Assembly: GCA_017542055.1 (NCBI GenBank) | Contig: JAFXXW010000031.1 | Coordinates: 1-54,403, forward strand | Direction: 5' to 3' | Origin: Kiritimatiellia bacterium | GTDB taxonomy: Bacteria > Verrucomicrobiota > Kiritimatiellia > RFP12 > UBA1067 | DNA: 54,403 bases | Shown: positions 9,864 to 19,094 of the stretch, one piece after another | How the letters are laid out: every line of letters begins with the position of its first letter | Position numbering within the stretch: position 1 is the first letter of the stretch | Made by a program: the position numbers and the translations under genes | Notes under the pieces: model-generated | Database searches by the model: none | What the model saw: the letters and a program-made list of their open reading frames with translations, nothing else | What the model was told of the DNA's origin: nothing

Positions 9864-10567
9864 TGAACCGGATTTTGTTCGAGCGCGAGGAAATCGAGAA
9901 CGGCGTGGCCAAAATCGGCGATGCGCGGGCGGCGCATATCATCGACGTGTTGGGCGGCGAGGCGGGTCAGGAGCTCAAAATAGGGGTGGTCGACGGCAAG
10001 ATCGGCACCGGAAGGATTCTCTCGGTTGAAGGCGGGCAGGTGGAGGTGGCGGTCGACGCCGGAATCGAAAGCCCCGCGCCGTGGTTCGATCTCGTGCTGG
10101 CGCCGCCGCGTCCCCGGGTGTTCAAGCGCATTCTGCCGCAATTAGCCGCTTTGGGCTTGCGGAGACTGACGCTTACCGGGGCTAAAAAGGTGGAAAAAGA
10201 TTTTTGGGGCGCCACCATCCTCCGGCGGGAAAACTACCGGCCGCTACTGATCGAAGGTCTGCAGCAGGCCGGCACCAGCATTCTGCCGGAGATACAGGTA
10301 GAGCGCAGTTTCCGTCGCCTGTTGTCTCAGCTAGATCCGGCGGAAGGTCCGAGAATCGTCGCCCATCCGTACGGAAACTTCGCCGACGTTCCGGCGCCCG
10401 AGCCCGGCCGGATCGTCACTTTCGCGGTAGGTCCCGAAGGCGGTTGGACCGAAGCGGAAGTGGAGGCGTTGGAGGCGAAGGGATTTTTGCGGTTTTCGCT
10501 CGGCAGCCGGATCCTCCGCACCGATACCGCGTTGGTGGCGCTTATCGCCAAATTTATGCAACCATAA
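9863..10567 (+). CDS. rsmE: 16S rRNA m3U1498 methyltransferase
   Basis: SPOUT-class enzyme that methylates U1498 of 16S rRNA. The product has 234 residues. The N-terminal PUA-like part (about 1-70) contains HIIDVLGGEAGQELKIGVVDG. The C-terminal SPOUT domain has the SAM-knot signatures VTFAVGPEGGWTEAEV and FSLGSRILRTDTAL. It is translationally coupled to mutS. Confidence 0.94.
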   Translation: MNRILFEREEIENGVAKIGDARAAHIIDVLGGEAGQELKIGVVDGKIGTGRILSVEGGQVEVAVDAGIESPAPWFDLVLAPPRPRVFKRILPQLAALGLRRLTLTGAKKVEKDFWGATILRRENYRPLLIEGLQQAGTSILPEIQVERSFRRLLSQLDPAEGPRIVAHPYGNFADVPAPEPGRIVTFAVGPEGGWTEAEVEALEAKGFLRFSLGSRILRTDTALVALIAKFMQP

Positions 10568-10580
10568 CCAAGGAGATGTC

Positions 10581-12875
10581 ATGAATACGCTCGTTTTTTC
10601 CGCTATCGTTTTGGCTTCCTCCGTGCTGGCTCCCGCGCATACGTTCGAAGTTTCCGCCGAACGCGATGCGTTTCTGCTGGACGGCGAACCGTTGCAAATC
10701 CGTTGCGGCGAGATGCATTTCGCCCGCGTGCCGCGCCCATACTGGCGTCAGCGGCTCAAGATGTGCAAGGCGATGGGGCTCAATACGGTTTGCGCCTATC
10801 TTTTCTGGAACTACCACCAGCCCGAGCGCGGGCAGTTCGACTTTTCAGACAATCGCGACGTGGCCGAGTTCTGCCGGGTGGCGCAGGAAGAGGGCCTTTG
10901 GGTGATTTTGCGCCCCGGACCCTACGCTTGCGCGGAGTGGGAGTTCGGCGGCTTCCCCTGGTGGCTGCTCGATCAGGGTGCCGATAAAGTCAAGATCCGT
11001 ACCCGCGATCCTGCGTTCATGGGTCCGGTCAAGATCTATTTGACGAAAGTGGCGGAGGAGTTGAAGGACCTGCAGGTCACGCGCGGAGGTCCCATCTTGA
11101 TGGTGCAGGACGAAAACGAGTACGGGTTTTTCGGCAACGACGGCGAATACATCCGCTCTATTTACCAAGTTCTGCGCGATGCCGGTTTCGAAGTTCCCAT
11201 CTTTACCTGCAATCCGGCATATCACCTCACCAAGGGCGTAATCCCCGAAACGGCCAAGGTGGTCAACTTCGGCACCAACCCCAAAAACGCGTTCGCCAAG
11301 TTGCGCGAGGTGCAGCCGCGCGGGCCCTTGATGTGCGGCGAATACTATCCGGCCTGGTACGACACTTGGGGGCAACGCCATCACACCAAGCCGGTGCAGA
11401 AGATGATCGACGATATCGACTACATGCTGTCGGTGGGCGGTTCGTTCTCGCTCTATATGGCGCATGGCGGCACGAGTTTCGACGTATGGGCGGGACAGAA
11501 TTCGCCGTTCGCGCCCATCACCTCCAGTTACGACTACGAAGCCCCGATCGACGAGCAGGGCCGTGCGACGCCCAAGTTCCACGCGCTTCGCGAACTTCTA
11601 AAGAAATACATGACGCCGGCGGAACTGGCACAGTTGCCCGCGATACCTGAGCCGGTGCCGGTGCAGGCATTGCAAAGCGATGCCAGTGCGGAAATTGGCG
11701 CGCCCAGGATTCCGCGCCCCGCCAATCGCGAATTGATGGACGAGCCGCTGCCGGTCGAAATGCTGGGGTTGGGTTACGGCGCGATGGTTTACGCCACGAA
11801 GCTGGAAGGGAAGGGCGGGCTCCTCAAGGCGCCCAATCTGCGCGACCAGGCCGCCGTTTTCGCCGATGGCAAGCATGTGGGATTTTTGAGCCGGCGATTC
11901 GCCAATCGCGGCGTCAAGATTCCGTCCGGCACCCAAATGCTTTCCATTGTCGTCTGCAATATGGGGCGTTACCATTTCGGTACGGCCATGAAGCATGCGG
12001 AGAAGGGTCTGCTCCCGCCGGTCACGTTGGAAGGCAAACCGTTGAAGGGGTGGAACGCCTATCCCGCGCCGGCCACCAAAAAATTCCTTTCGTCCATCGT
12101 CTATTCGCAATCGCTCAAAAACGAGCCTTGCCTTTTCAAACGCTTTAAAGTCCGGTTCGACTCCACCGCCGACACGTGGCTGTTGGTGCGCGGTTGGCAG
12201 AAGGGTTTCGTGTGGGTGAACGGATACGGGCTTGGTCGCTTTTGGGGAGTCGGCCCTACCCAGACCATGTACGTGCCCGGATGCTGGCTCAAGCCGGGCG
12301 AGAACGAGTTCGTGGTGTTCGATTTCGCCGGCAACGTGCCGATGGACGGATTGACCTTCGTGGATGCGCCGGTGCTGGACGAGATGCATCCGGATTGCGA
12401 CTTCATCGTGGCCGCCGAACGCGAGTCCCAACCGTTCGAGCCGCCGCAGAAGCCCACGCTCAAGGGCGAGTTTCCTAATTCGGCGGATGCGCGCGACGTA
12501 CGGCTCGACCGGCCGCGGAAGGCGAGGCGCTTCGCTTTTGTCATGGATAGCGATTGGGCGAACAAGGACGTGGCCGCGTTGGCCGAGTTCGAGATCATCA
12601 ACGCCAAAGGCGAAAGCGTGCCGCACGACACCTGGGATTTCGTCTCCGTTTCCAGCGAGGAAAGTTTGGCCGAGGACGGAGCCGCCGAGAACGCCATCGA
12701 CGGCCAGATCAGCAACTTCTACCATTCGCGGTGGAGCAAGGACACGGCCAAACCGCCGCATTATCTGGTGATCGATATGGGCGCCGAAGTGGAGGTGGCC
12801 GGTTTCCGCTACACGCCCCGGCAGGACAGCGTCTCCGGACGCATCCGCGCCTGGCGCTTCTATCTCGACCCTTGA
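10581..12875 (+). CDS. Secreted GH35 beta-galactosidase with incomplete discoidin-like tail
   Basis: A 764-residue glycoside hydrolase acting on terminal beta-galactosides. The first ~18 residues form a short hydrophobic export signal ending at APAHT. The GH35 TIM barrel follows (LNTVCAYLFWNYHQPERG; RPGPYACAEWEFGG). The acid/base is E180 in ENEYG and the nucleophile E254 in CGEYYPAW. After jelly-roll domains comes an F5/8 type C-like segment from about residue 650 (AIDGQISNFYHSRW; PPHYLVIDMG; RIRAWRFYLDP). It stops where the family normally continues with a further ~30 residues, so the domain looks clipped. AAGGAG at 10570-10575 precedes the start. It is the only glycan-degradation gene in this housekeeping run, and thiE follows within 23 bp. 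Confidence 0.93.
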   Translation: MNTLVFSAIVLASSVLAPAHTFEVSAERDAFLLDGEPLQIRCGEMHFARVPRPYWRQRLKMCKAMGLNTVCAYLFWNYHQPERGQFDFSDNRDVAEFCRVAQEEGLWVILRPGPYACAEWEFGGFPWWLLDQGADKVKIRTRDPAFMGPVKIYLTKVAEELKDLQVTRGGPILMVQDENEYGFFGNDGEYIRSIYQVLRDAGFEVPIFTCNPAYHLTKGVIPETAKVVNFGTNPKNAFAKLREVQPRGPLMCGEYYPAWYDTWGQRHHTKPVQKMIDDIDYMLSVGGSFSLYMAHGGTSFDVWAGQNSPFAPITSSYDYEAPIDEQGRATPKFHALRELLKKYMTPAELAQLPAIPEPVPVQALQSDASAEIGAPRIPRPANRELMDEPLPVEMLGLGYGAMVYATKLEGKGGLLKAPNLRDQAAVFADGKHVGFLSRRFANRGVKIPSGTQMLSIVVCNMGRYHFGTAMKHAEKGLLPPVTLEGKPLKGWNAYPAPATKKFLSSIVYSQSLKNEPCLFKRFKVRFDSTADTWLLVRGWQKGFVWVNGYGLGRFWGVGPTQTMYVPGCWLKPGENEFVVFDFAGNVPMDGLTFVDAPVLDEMHPDCDFIVAAERESQPFEPPQKPTLKGEFPNSADARDVRLDRPRKARRFAFVMDSDWANKDVAALAEFEIINAKGESVPHDTWDFVSVSSEESLAEDGAAENAIDGQISNFYHSRWSKDTAKPPHYLVIDMGAEVEVAGFRYTPRQDSVSGRIRAWRFYLDP

Positions 12876-12898
12876 TTTGGACATGGGAATCGTTCGAT

Positions 12899-13525
12899 AT
12901 GGATAATTTCGGATTCTATCTCGTCATGACCGACCCTGCGGCCGGGTACGTCAAGTGTTGCGAGGCGGCGGTAAAGGCCGGAGTGAAAATGGTGCAGCTG
13001 CGGATGAAGCGCGCTCCGCGCGAGGAAATAGTGCGGACGGCGAAGGAGTTGAGAAGAGTGACGATGGGGAGCGAAACCAAGTTCATCGTCAACGACGATC
13101 CGTCCATCGCGGCCGAGGCGGAGGCGGACGGCGTGCATGTGGGGCAGGGCGATATGGGCGTGAAAGAGGTGCGGATGCGGTTTCCGGAACTCAAGATAGT
13201 GGGGCTGTCCACGCACAACCTGGAGCAGGCGCGCGAGGCGATGGGACTGGGTCCCGACTATATCGGCACGGGTCCGTGCTGGGCCACCCCCACCAAGGAC
13301 ATCCCCGATCCCACGCTGGGGCTGGAGACCGCCAAGGCGATCCATGAAATGGTCCCGTTCCCTGCGGTGGCGATAGGCGGAATCGATTCGGAACGATTGC
13401 CGGCGGTGATCAAGGCCGGCCTCAAGAACTGGGCGGTGGTGAGATCGGTCTGCCGGGCGAGCGATCCGTATGCCGCGATCCGCGGGCTGCTGGCGATTGC
13501 GGAGGAGGCGGGCACGATATGCTGA
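12899..13525 (+). CDS. thiE: Thiamine-phosphate synthase
   Basis: Joins HMP-pyrophosphate and thiazole phosphate to make thiamine monophosphate. The product has 208 residues; ATG 12899 is the first Met that gives the family N-terminus (FYLVMTDP). The frame is open further upstream, but that part lies within the GH35 gene. Family motifs are VQLRMK, FIVNDDPSIAAEAEADGVHVGQGD (residues ~60-83), DYIGTGPCWATPTK and the closing AIGGI. No strong Shine-Dalgarno is seen. The end overlaps the hisF ATG. The partner thiG is 14 kb away at 27903. Confidence 0.93.
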   Translation: MDNFGFYLVMTDPAAGYVKCCEAAVKAGVKMVQLRMKRAPREEIVRTAKELRRVTMGSETKFIVNDDPSIAAEAEADGVHVGQGDMGVKEVRMRFPELKIVGLSTHNLEQAREAMGLGPDYIGTGPCWATPTKDIPDPTLGLETAKAIHEMVPFPAVAIGGIDSERLPAVIKAGLKNWAVVRSVCRASDPYAAIRGLLAIAEEAGTIC

Positions 13526-14295
13526 CCAAACGCATCATACCGTGTCTGGATGTGCGGAACGGACGAGTCACGAAAGGCGTCAAGTTCAAGAACAACGTGG
13601 ACTTGGGCGATCCGGTGGAAATGGCGGTGGAGTATTCGGACGGCGGCGCCGACGAGCTGGTGTTTTACGACATCACGGCCAGCGCGGAGCATCGTCCAAT
13701 AGATATCGGCATGGTGCGTGCGGTGGCCAAGGCCATCCGCATCCCGTTTGCCGTCGGCGGGGGCATCGCGACGATCGGCGACATGGAGCGGGTGATTCTG
13801 GCGGGGGCGGAAAAGATTTCGGTCAACTCGCTGGCCGTGCGCAACCCCGGAATAATCGCGGAGGGCGCCAAAGTGTTCGGGCGGCAGTGCATCGTGCTGG
13901 GAATGGATCCGGTCAGGTCTTCCAATCCGGCGTGTCCGAGCGGATTCGAAATAACGACCAGGGGGTTTCGCGAGTTTACCGGAATGGATGCGGTGGAGTG
14001 GGCCCAAAGGGCGGCGGAATTGGGCGCGGGGGAAATCGTGGTCAACTCGGTCGACGCGGACGGTACGCGTGCCGGATTTGAGTTGGAGATCACCGGCAAG
14101 ATCGCGCAGGCGGTGGGCGTGCCGGTGGTGGCGTCGGGCGGGGCCGGAAGGCCCGAGCATTTCGTGGAGGTTTTCGGGAAAACGGGGTGCGACGCGGCCA
14201 TTGTGGCGGGAATGATCCACTCCAAGGAATGGACGATTTCACAGATAAAGGAGGTCATGTCGGGCGCGGGGATCCCCGTGCGCATGAGTTATTGA
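13519..14295 (+). CDS. hisF: Imidazole glycerol phosphate synthase cyclase subunit
   Basis: Cyclase half of the HisF-HisH enzyme, making IGP and AICAR from PRFAR with ammonia supplied by HisH. It is a 258-residue (beta/alpha)8 barrel with both catalytic aspartates: D11 in IPCLDVRNG and D130 in LGMDPVR. SVDADGT is at about 178-184. It overlaps thiE by 7 bp and ends 1 bp before guaA. No other histidine gene lies in the window. Confidence 0.96.
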   Translation: MLTKRIIPCLDVRNGRVTKGVKFKNNVDLGDPVEMAVEYSDGGADELVFYDITASAEHRPIDIGMVRAVAKAIRIPFAVGGGIATIGDMERVILAGAEKISVNSLAVRNPGIIAEGAKVFGRQCIVLGMDPVRSSNPACPSGFEITTRGFREFTGMDAVEWAQRAAELGAGEIVVNSVDADGTRAGFELEITGKIAQAVGVPVVASGGAGRPEHFVEVFGKTGCDAAIVAGMIHSKEWTISQIKEVMSGAGIPVRMSY

Positions 14296-14296
14296 T

Positions 14297-15853
14297 ATGG
14301 CAGCAGATCACAGCAAATATCAGCGGGTAGTCATTCTGGACTACGGTAGCCAATACACTCAGCTTATCGCCCGGCGCATCCGCGAGCAACAGGTGTTCTC
14401 GGAAATCATCCGGTTCGACACGCCGGCGGAGGAGTTGCGCAGGAACATGCCCAAGGGCATCATCCTTTCCGGCGGTCCCAACAGCGTGTTCGAGGCCGGG
14501 GCGCCCGGCATCGACCCCGGCATCTTCGAATTGGGCGTGCCGGTTTTGGGCATTTGCTACGGCATGCAGCTCATGAGCCAGCAGTTGGGCGGCAAGGTGG
14601 AGCCGGGCACTTCGCGGGAATACGGCAAGACGGAAATGACCACCGAGCCGGAGAACCAGCTGTTCACGGGATTGCCGGAAAAGTTCACGGTTTGGATGAG
14701 CCATGGCGACCGGGTGTCGTCCTTGCCGGAAGGTTTTTCCGTCAGCGCCACCAGCGGCAATTGCCCTTATGCCGCGATTCGCGACGAAAAGCGTCGCTTC
14801 TATGCCATTCAGTTCCATCCCGAAGTCGTGCATACTCAGCACGGCAGCGCCATTTTGGGCAATTTTCTGTTCAAAATCTGCGGTTGTCGCGCGGACTGGA
14901 AGCTTTCGAGTTGGATAGAGGAGACGGTCGAAAAGCTCCAAGCCCAGATCGGCGACGAAGAAGTGGTGCTGGGCCTTTCCGGCGGAGTGGATTCGTCGGT
15001 GGTGGCGGTATTGCTGCACAAGGCGATCGGCCGGAGGCTCCATTGCATTTTCGTGGATAACGGCCTGTTGCGACTGAACGAGGATCGCCAGGTGGAGGAA
15101 ATGTTCCGCGCCAAGCTGGGATTGGATCTCACCGTGGCCCGGGCGGCGCAGCGTTTCTACGCGGCGTTGAAAGGCGTGGAAGAACCGGAAGCCAAGCGAA
15201 AAATAATCGGCCGCGAGTTCATCAACGTGTTCGCCGAAGAGGCGCGCAAGTTCAAGAATTGCAAGTTCCTCGGCCAGGGTACCATCTATCCCGACGTGAT
15301 CGAAAGTTCGGCGGCGGTGGGCGGGCCTTCGCAGACGATCAAGAGCCACCACAACGTGGGAGGACTGCCGCCGGATCTCAAGTTCGAGCTGGTGGAGCCG
15401 CTGCGCGATCTGTTCAAGGACGAAGTGCGAGCGGTCGGACGAGTGCTCGGCATGGATCCGGAACTCTTGGACCGGCAGCCGTTTCCGGGTCCCGGTTTGG
15501 GCGTGAGAATCCTCGGAGAGGTGACGGAGGACAAGGTTAAGCTATTGCAGCAGGCGGACGCGCGGGTGCAGGAAGAGGTGCGCAAGCTCCCCGATTGCAA
15601 GACCATCTGGCAGACGTTCGCGGTGTTGCTGCCGGTCAAGACGGTAGGCGTCATGGGCGACCAGCGCACGTACGAGTACACGTGCGCGGTGCGGAGCGTC
15701 AACTCGATCGACGCAATGACCGCAGACTGGACCAGACTACCCTACGAGACGCTGGCCACCATCTCCAGCCGCATCATCAACGAGGTGCGCGGAATCAATC
15801 GGGTGGTGTACGATATCAGCTCGAAACCGCCGGCCACAATCGAGTGGGAATGA
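14297..15853 (+). CDS. guaA: GMP synthase (glutamine-hydrolysing)
   Basis: Converts XMP to GMP using glutamine and ATP. The 518-residue length is typical. The N-terminal class I amidotransferase has nucleophile C87 in ICYGMQ and a downstream HPEVVHT. The ATP-pyrophosphatase loop SGGVDSS is at 228-234. The C-terminal dimerisation domain ends in the canonical KPPATIEWE. It is the last gene of the first run; a promoter follows immediately. Confidence 0.98.
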   Translation: MAADHSKYQRVVILDYGSQYTQLIARRIREQQVFSEIIRFDTPAEELRRNMPKGIILSGGPNSVFEAGAPGIDPGIFELGVPVLGICYGMQLMSQQLGGKVEPGTSREYGKTEMTTEPENQLFTGLPEKFTVWMSHGDRVSSLPEGFSVSATSGNCPYAAIRDEKRRFYAIQFHPEVVHTQHGSAILGNFLFKICGCRADWKLSSWIEETVEKLQAQIGDEEVVLGLSGGVDSSVVAVLLHKAIGRRLHCIFVDNGLLRLNEDRQVEEMFRAKLGLDLTVARAAQRFYAALKGVEEPEAKRKIIGREFINVFAEEARKFKNCKFLGQGTIYPDVIESSAAVGGPSQTIKSHHNVGGLPPDLKFELVEPLRDLFKDEVRAVGRVLGMDPELLDRQPFPGPGLGVRILGEVTEDKVKLLQQADARVQEEVRKLPDCKTIWQTFAVLLPVKTVGVMGDQRTYEYTCAVRSVNSIDAMTADWTRLPYETLATISSRIINEVRGINRVVYDISSKPPATIEWE

Positions 15854-15872
15854 AAAAAGTTGAAAATTTTAC

Positions 15873-15902
15873 TTGCAAAAATAGGGTGAAATATAGTATA
15901 AT
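15873..15902 (+). promoter_or_regulatory. Promoter of the TPR-ExbBD-PA14-Lol unit
   Basis: TTGCAA at 15873-15878, an 18-bp spacer and a perfect TATAAT at 15897-15902. The region is very AT-rich and lies just after guaA. The ATG at 15912 is only 9 bases past the -10, so the start codon is at or within a few bases of the expected transcription start, and no Shine-Dalgarno fits in between. Confidence 0.8.
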
Positions 15903-15911
15903 ATAAGCACC

Positions 15912-18900
15912 ATGGGCAATAAATACTTCATCCTCGCCTTGATGGCGATGGCAACATGCGCGCCGGTGTGGGCGCAGGAGGCGGAAGAAGAGGCTCCGCA
16001 GGAGACGGCCGAACAGAAGGCCGATCGCGAAGCTATGGAAGGCGAGATAGCCTTTGTCGAGGCGCTCGTGTCCTACGGCTATCCGGATATCGCCGAGCCG
16101 GTTATCGCCGCCACCAAGCAACGTTGGCCGCAGTCGGAGGCCGGTTTCTTCGCCATCGAAGTGCGGGGAATGCTGTCGCTCAACAAGTTCGAGGAGGCGG
16201 AAAAGCTGATCGCTTCGCTGCCCGATCGCAAGAGCACCAAGTACTGGGCGGCCCGGCTGGAGGTGGCCAACAATTACTTCGGCCGCAACCAAAAAGACGA
16301 GTGCATGAAGATATACGACGATTTCTTCGCCCAGTTTCCCAAACCGCCGAAGGGACTGGAAAAATTTTACGTCGACGCGGGCTATTCGTACGGACAGATT
16401 CTTTCCCAGGCCAAGAACTACGACAAGGCCGCCGAGGTGTACGGCAAACTGCTGCCCAACCTCAAGGGCAAGAACTGGCTGTCGCTGGCCACCGAGTATT
16501 GCGATCTGCAGATGCGCGTGGCCGAGGCCTGCACCGAAAAGGAGAAGCAGAAGCGCGATGCGGCCTTGAAGACGGTGGGCGACATCGTGGACAAGCTCAT
16601 CAGCGAGAGCTTGGCCAACGAGAACGCGGTGCTGTTCGGTCGCGCGATCGGCATGAAGGCCCACCTGGAGCAGCTCCGTGGCAACATCAAGAAGGCCAAC
16701 CTCATCATCGAGGAGTTCCAGGAGGATCTGGAAGGCATCGACGACCAGATTCGCGAGGCGGATCCGGAAGGCCGGCTCGGGCTGATGAAGATTTCGCCGC
16801 TGCCGGAAGTGATGTATCTGCAGGCCAAGATGCTCTGGGAGGAGGCGCAAAAGGAATTCAAGAACCCCAAGAAGGACGACGAACTCATCAAGGGGTATCT
16901 CTTCGGCGAGCGGGACGAAAGCGGCAAGCGCGACGGCAAAGGCGCGTTCAACCTGTCGCTTTCGGTGTTTATGCGCTTCGAAATGTCGCCTTGGGCTCCC
17001 TTGGCCGGCGAGCTCTCCGAGGAAGTGCGGCAGTTCGCGGTCGAAAAGTACAACGCCAACATCAAAACCAAGATTACGGCGGAGGATATCGCCCGCGTGC
17101 GCGCGGCCCAATTCAAGACGGCCAAGGACAAGTATCTGGCCCAGGAGTATTTGGCGGCGATCGCGGATTATCTGGACGTGCTCTCCAAGTATCCGGAGGT
17201 GGAAGAGTCCGTTTATGCCGTGCAGAACGTTATCTACAGTTATCTCGACGCAATCAACGACGAGCCGAACGCGGAGCTGAAGGCCGAATATCGCGATAAC
17301 GCCGACGCCATCGAAGGATATCTCGCCGAGCGTTTTTCGGGCAGCAAAGACAATGTGATCATGACCACCGCGGGCAATGCGGTTCTGGCGTGCGCCGGCA
17401 AGGAGCTGGAGCGCGGCGAGACGGAACGCGCCGACCGGCTGTTCACCTGGTTCGTCGCCAATTACCGCCGGCATGTCAAGGCGGCATCGATCGCGGCGGG
17501 CAAGGGCAGCGAAATGTCCAAGGCCGGGCGGCTGGAAGATTCCATCCGGTACTGGGAATACGTGGAACGCTTCTATACCAACTCCAACTTCTACGCGGCC
17601 TCGTTGCTCCAGTTGGCGCAGTGCCACGACAAGTTGGGCCATCGCGACGCGGCCAAGGATTATTACAAGCGTTATCTGCCGGTCGAGACTTCGCCCGCCA
17701 ATCGCAACGTGGCGCAGATGCAGTTGGCGCAGATGTTCCAGAAGGACGGACAGGATCTCATCGCCGGCAGCGAGACCAACGAGACCGAGGAGGCGCAGAA
17801 CGCGGCGGTCAAGACCGGTATGGTGCAAATCATCAACGCCATCAAGCAGTTTACCGACCTCGCGGCGCAGTCGGAGGTGGCCATGCAAGACCAGCGGCTG
17901 TCGGAGTCGGAGCGCAACACGCTCAACGACTTGCGCGAGGCTTCGCTCTTTTTGGCGGGGCAATGCCGCGGACGGCTGGGCCAGAGCTTGAAGAAGATCG
18001 GTCGCGCGGAAAGCGGCGACAAGCAGATGCTGGCCTCCGCCACGGCTTACGAAGATTACCTCGGCGCATATCCCCAGGGCAAATACGCCAAGTCGGCCTA
18101 CGTGCAGCAGGGCACCATCTATACGGCGTTGGGGCAGCTGGACAAATCCAAGGAGGCGTTGGACCGGCTTTCGCGCGCGTTTCCGGATTCGGAAGAGGCC
18201 AAGAACGCCAAGCCGCACCTCGCCAAGTCGCTCATCGAGATGGGCATGAAGCGCGAAGGCACCGATATCTATGCTGAAATGCTTCGCACCGACGGCGCGT
18301 ATACGGCGCAGCAGTTCGTATCCGCCGGCGAGGCGCTGATCGAGGCAAAGAGTTGGGATTACGCCAACCAGGCGTTCGAAAAGGCGATTCGCCTGGCGGG
18401 CACCAATTTCCCGCAGACGGTCGCGCGCGCCAGGTTGGGCGAGGCTACCAGCGCCTACAAGCAGGGATCGCTGGCGGAAGCGCGCGAAGCGCTGGACACG
18501 TTCCTGCAGGATCCCAAGATGTCCAAGATGGCGATCGCCGCCGATGCCAACTTCCTGTTGGTGGAGGTTTCCAAGGAGCAGGGGCGGCAGGAGAAGGACG
18601 CGACCATGCGCGGCAAATATTTCGGCGCGGCGGTGGGCGCGCTCAAGAAGGTCCGTACCTACTGGGCCAAGAAGCCGCAGTGGGAACAGGATCAGCTTGA
18701 TTTGCTTTCGGGCGATGTGCTGGTCGATCGCATGAAGGCGGAACTTTCGATGGATCTCAAAGAGGATGCGGCCGAAACGCGCGGTCGCGCCGCCGCCACT
18801 TTCCAGGTGTTCATCCAGGCCCACGGTCCTTCGGAGGAAGTACCGTTCGAAAAGATGGAACAGGGCGCCAAGGACAACCTGGAGCGGGCCTACGGGACGT

Positions 18901-19073
18901 TGTTGCCGCTGCTGGCCGATCAGATCGCGGACAAGCAGGATCCGGTCGAAAAGCGCGAACAGGCCGAACAGGTCATAAAATTCGGCCAGCAATACATGGA
19001 TCAGTTCCCGGGCGGCAAGTACGCCGCCGCCATCGTGAACGCCATGAACAGCGCCAAGGCAGACCTCAACTAA
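15912..19073 (+). CDS. Large secreted TPR-repeat protein
   Basis: A 1053-residue protein with a signal peptide (residues 1-21, ending APVWA before QEAEEE). After an acidic stretch it is almost wholly helical, with many TPR-like pairs, for example KYAKSAYVQQGTIYTALGQL near 730 and FPDSEEAKNAKPHLAKSLIE. This resembles the periplasmic YbgF/BamD-type solenoids that scaffold envelope machines. No lipobox is seen, so it is probably soluble periplasmic or peripheral. It is first in the unit that also encodes ExbB, two ExbDs and a PA14 protein. Translation probably begins on a leaderless mRNA. The partner is not known from sequence. A long antisense open frame here is a GC-skew shadow. Confidence 0.85.
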   Translation: MGNKYFILALMAMATCAPVWAQEAEEEAPQETAEQKADREAMEGEIAFVEALVSYGYPDIAEPVIAATKQRWPQSEAGFFAIEVRGMLSLNKFEEAEKLIASLPDRKSTKYWAARLEVANNYFGRNQKDECMKIYDDFFAQFPKPPKGLEKFYVDAGYSYGQILSQAKNYDKAAEVYGKLLPNLKGKNWLSLATEYCDLQMRVAEACTEKEKQKRDAALKTVGDIVDKLISESLANENAVLFGRAIGMKAHLEQLRGNIKKANLIIEEFQEDLEGIDDQIREADPEGRLGLMKISPLPEVMYLQAKMLWEEAQKEFKNPKKDDELIKGYLFGERDESGKRDGKGAFNLSLSVFMRFEMSPWAPLAGELSEEVRQFAVEKYNANIKTKITAEDIARVRAAQFKTAKDKYLAQEYLAAIADYLDVLSKYPEVEESVYAVQNVIYSYLDAINDEPNAELKAEYRDNADAIEGYLAERFSGSKDNVIMTTAGNAVLACAGKELERGETERADRLFTWFVANYRRHVKAASIAAGKGSEMSKAGRLEDSIRYWEYVERFYTNSNFYAASLLQLAQCHDKLGHRDAAKDYYKRYLPVETSPANRNVAQMQLAQMFQKDGQDLIAGSETNETEEAQNAAVKTGMVQIINAIKQFTDLAAQSEVAMQDQRLSESERNTLNDLREASLFLAGQCRGRLGQSLKKIGRAESGDKQMLASATAYEDYLGAYPQGKYAKSAYVQQGTIYTALGQLDKSKEALDRLSRAFPDSEEAKNAKPHLAKSLIEMGMKREGTDIYAEMLRTDGAYTAQQFVSAGEALIEAKSWDYANQAFEKAIRLAGTNFPQTVARARLGEATSAYKQGSLAEAREALDTFLQDPKMSKMAIAADANFLLVEVSKEQGRQEKDATMRGKYFGAAVGALKKVRTYWAKKPQWEQDQLDLLSGDVLVDRMKAELSMDLKEDAAETRGRAAATFQVFIQAHGPSEEVPFEKMEQGAKDNLERAYGTLLPLLADQIADKQDPVEKREQAEQVIKFGQQYMDQFPGGKYAAAIVNAMNSAKADLN

Positions 19074-19094
19074 AACTTTCAAAGGAGAACGAAA

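Noticed and set aside
15816..19082. 1088-codon open frame antisense to the large TPR gene
   Set aside because: It is rich in His, Arg and Leu with no recognisable domain, and mirrors a coding strand with a signal peptide, promoter and TPR pattern. It is a codon-bias shadow.
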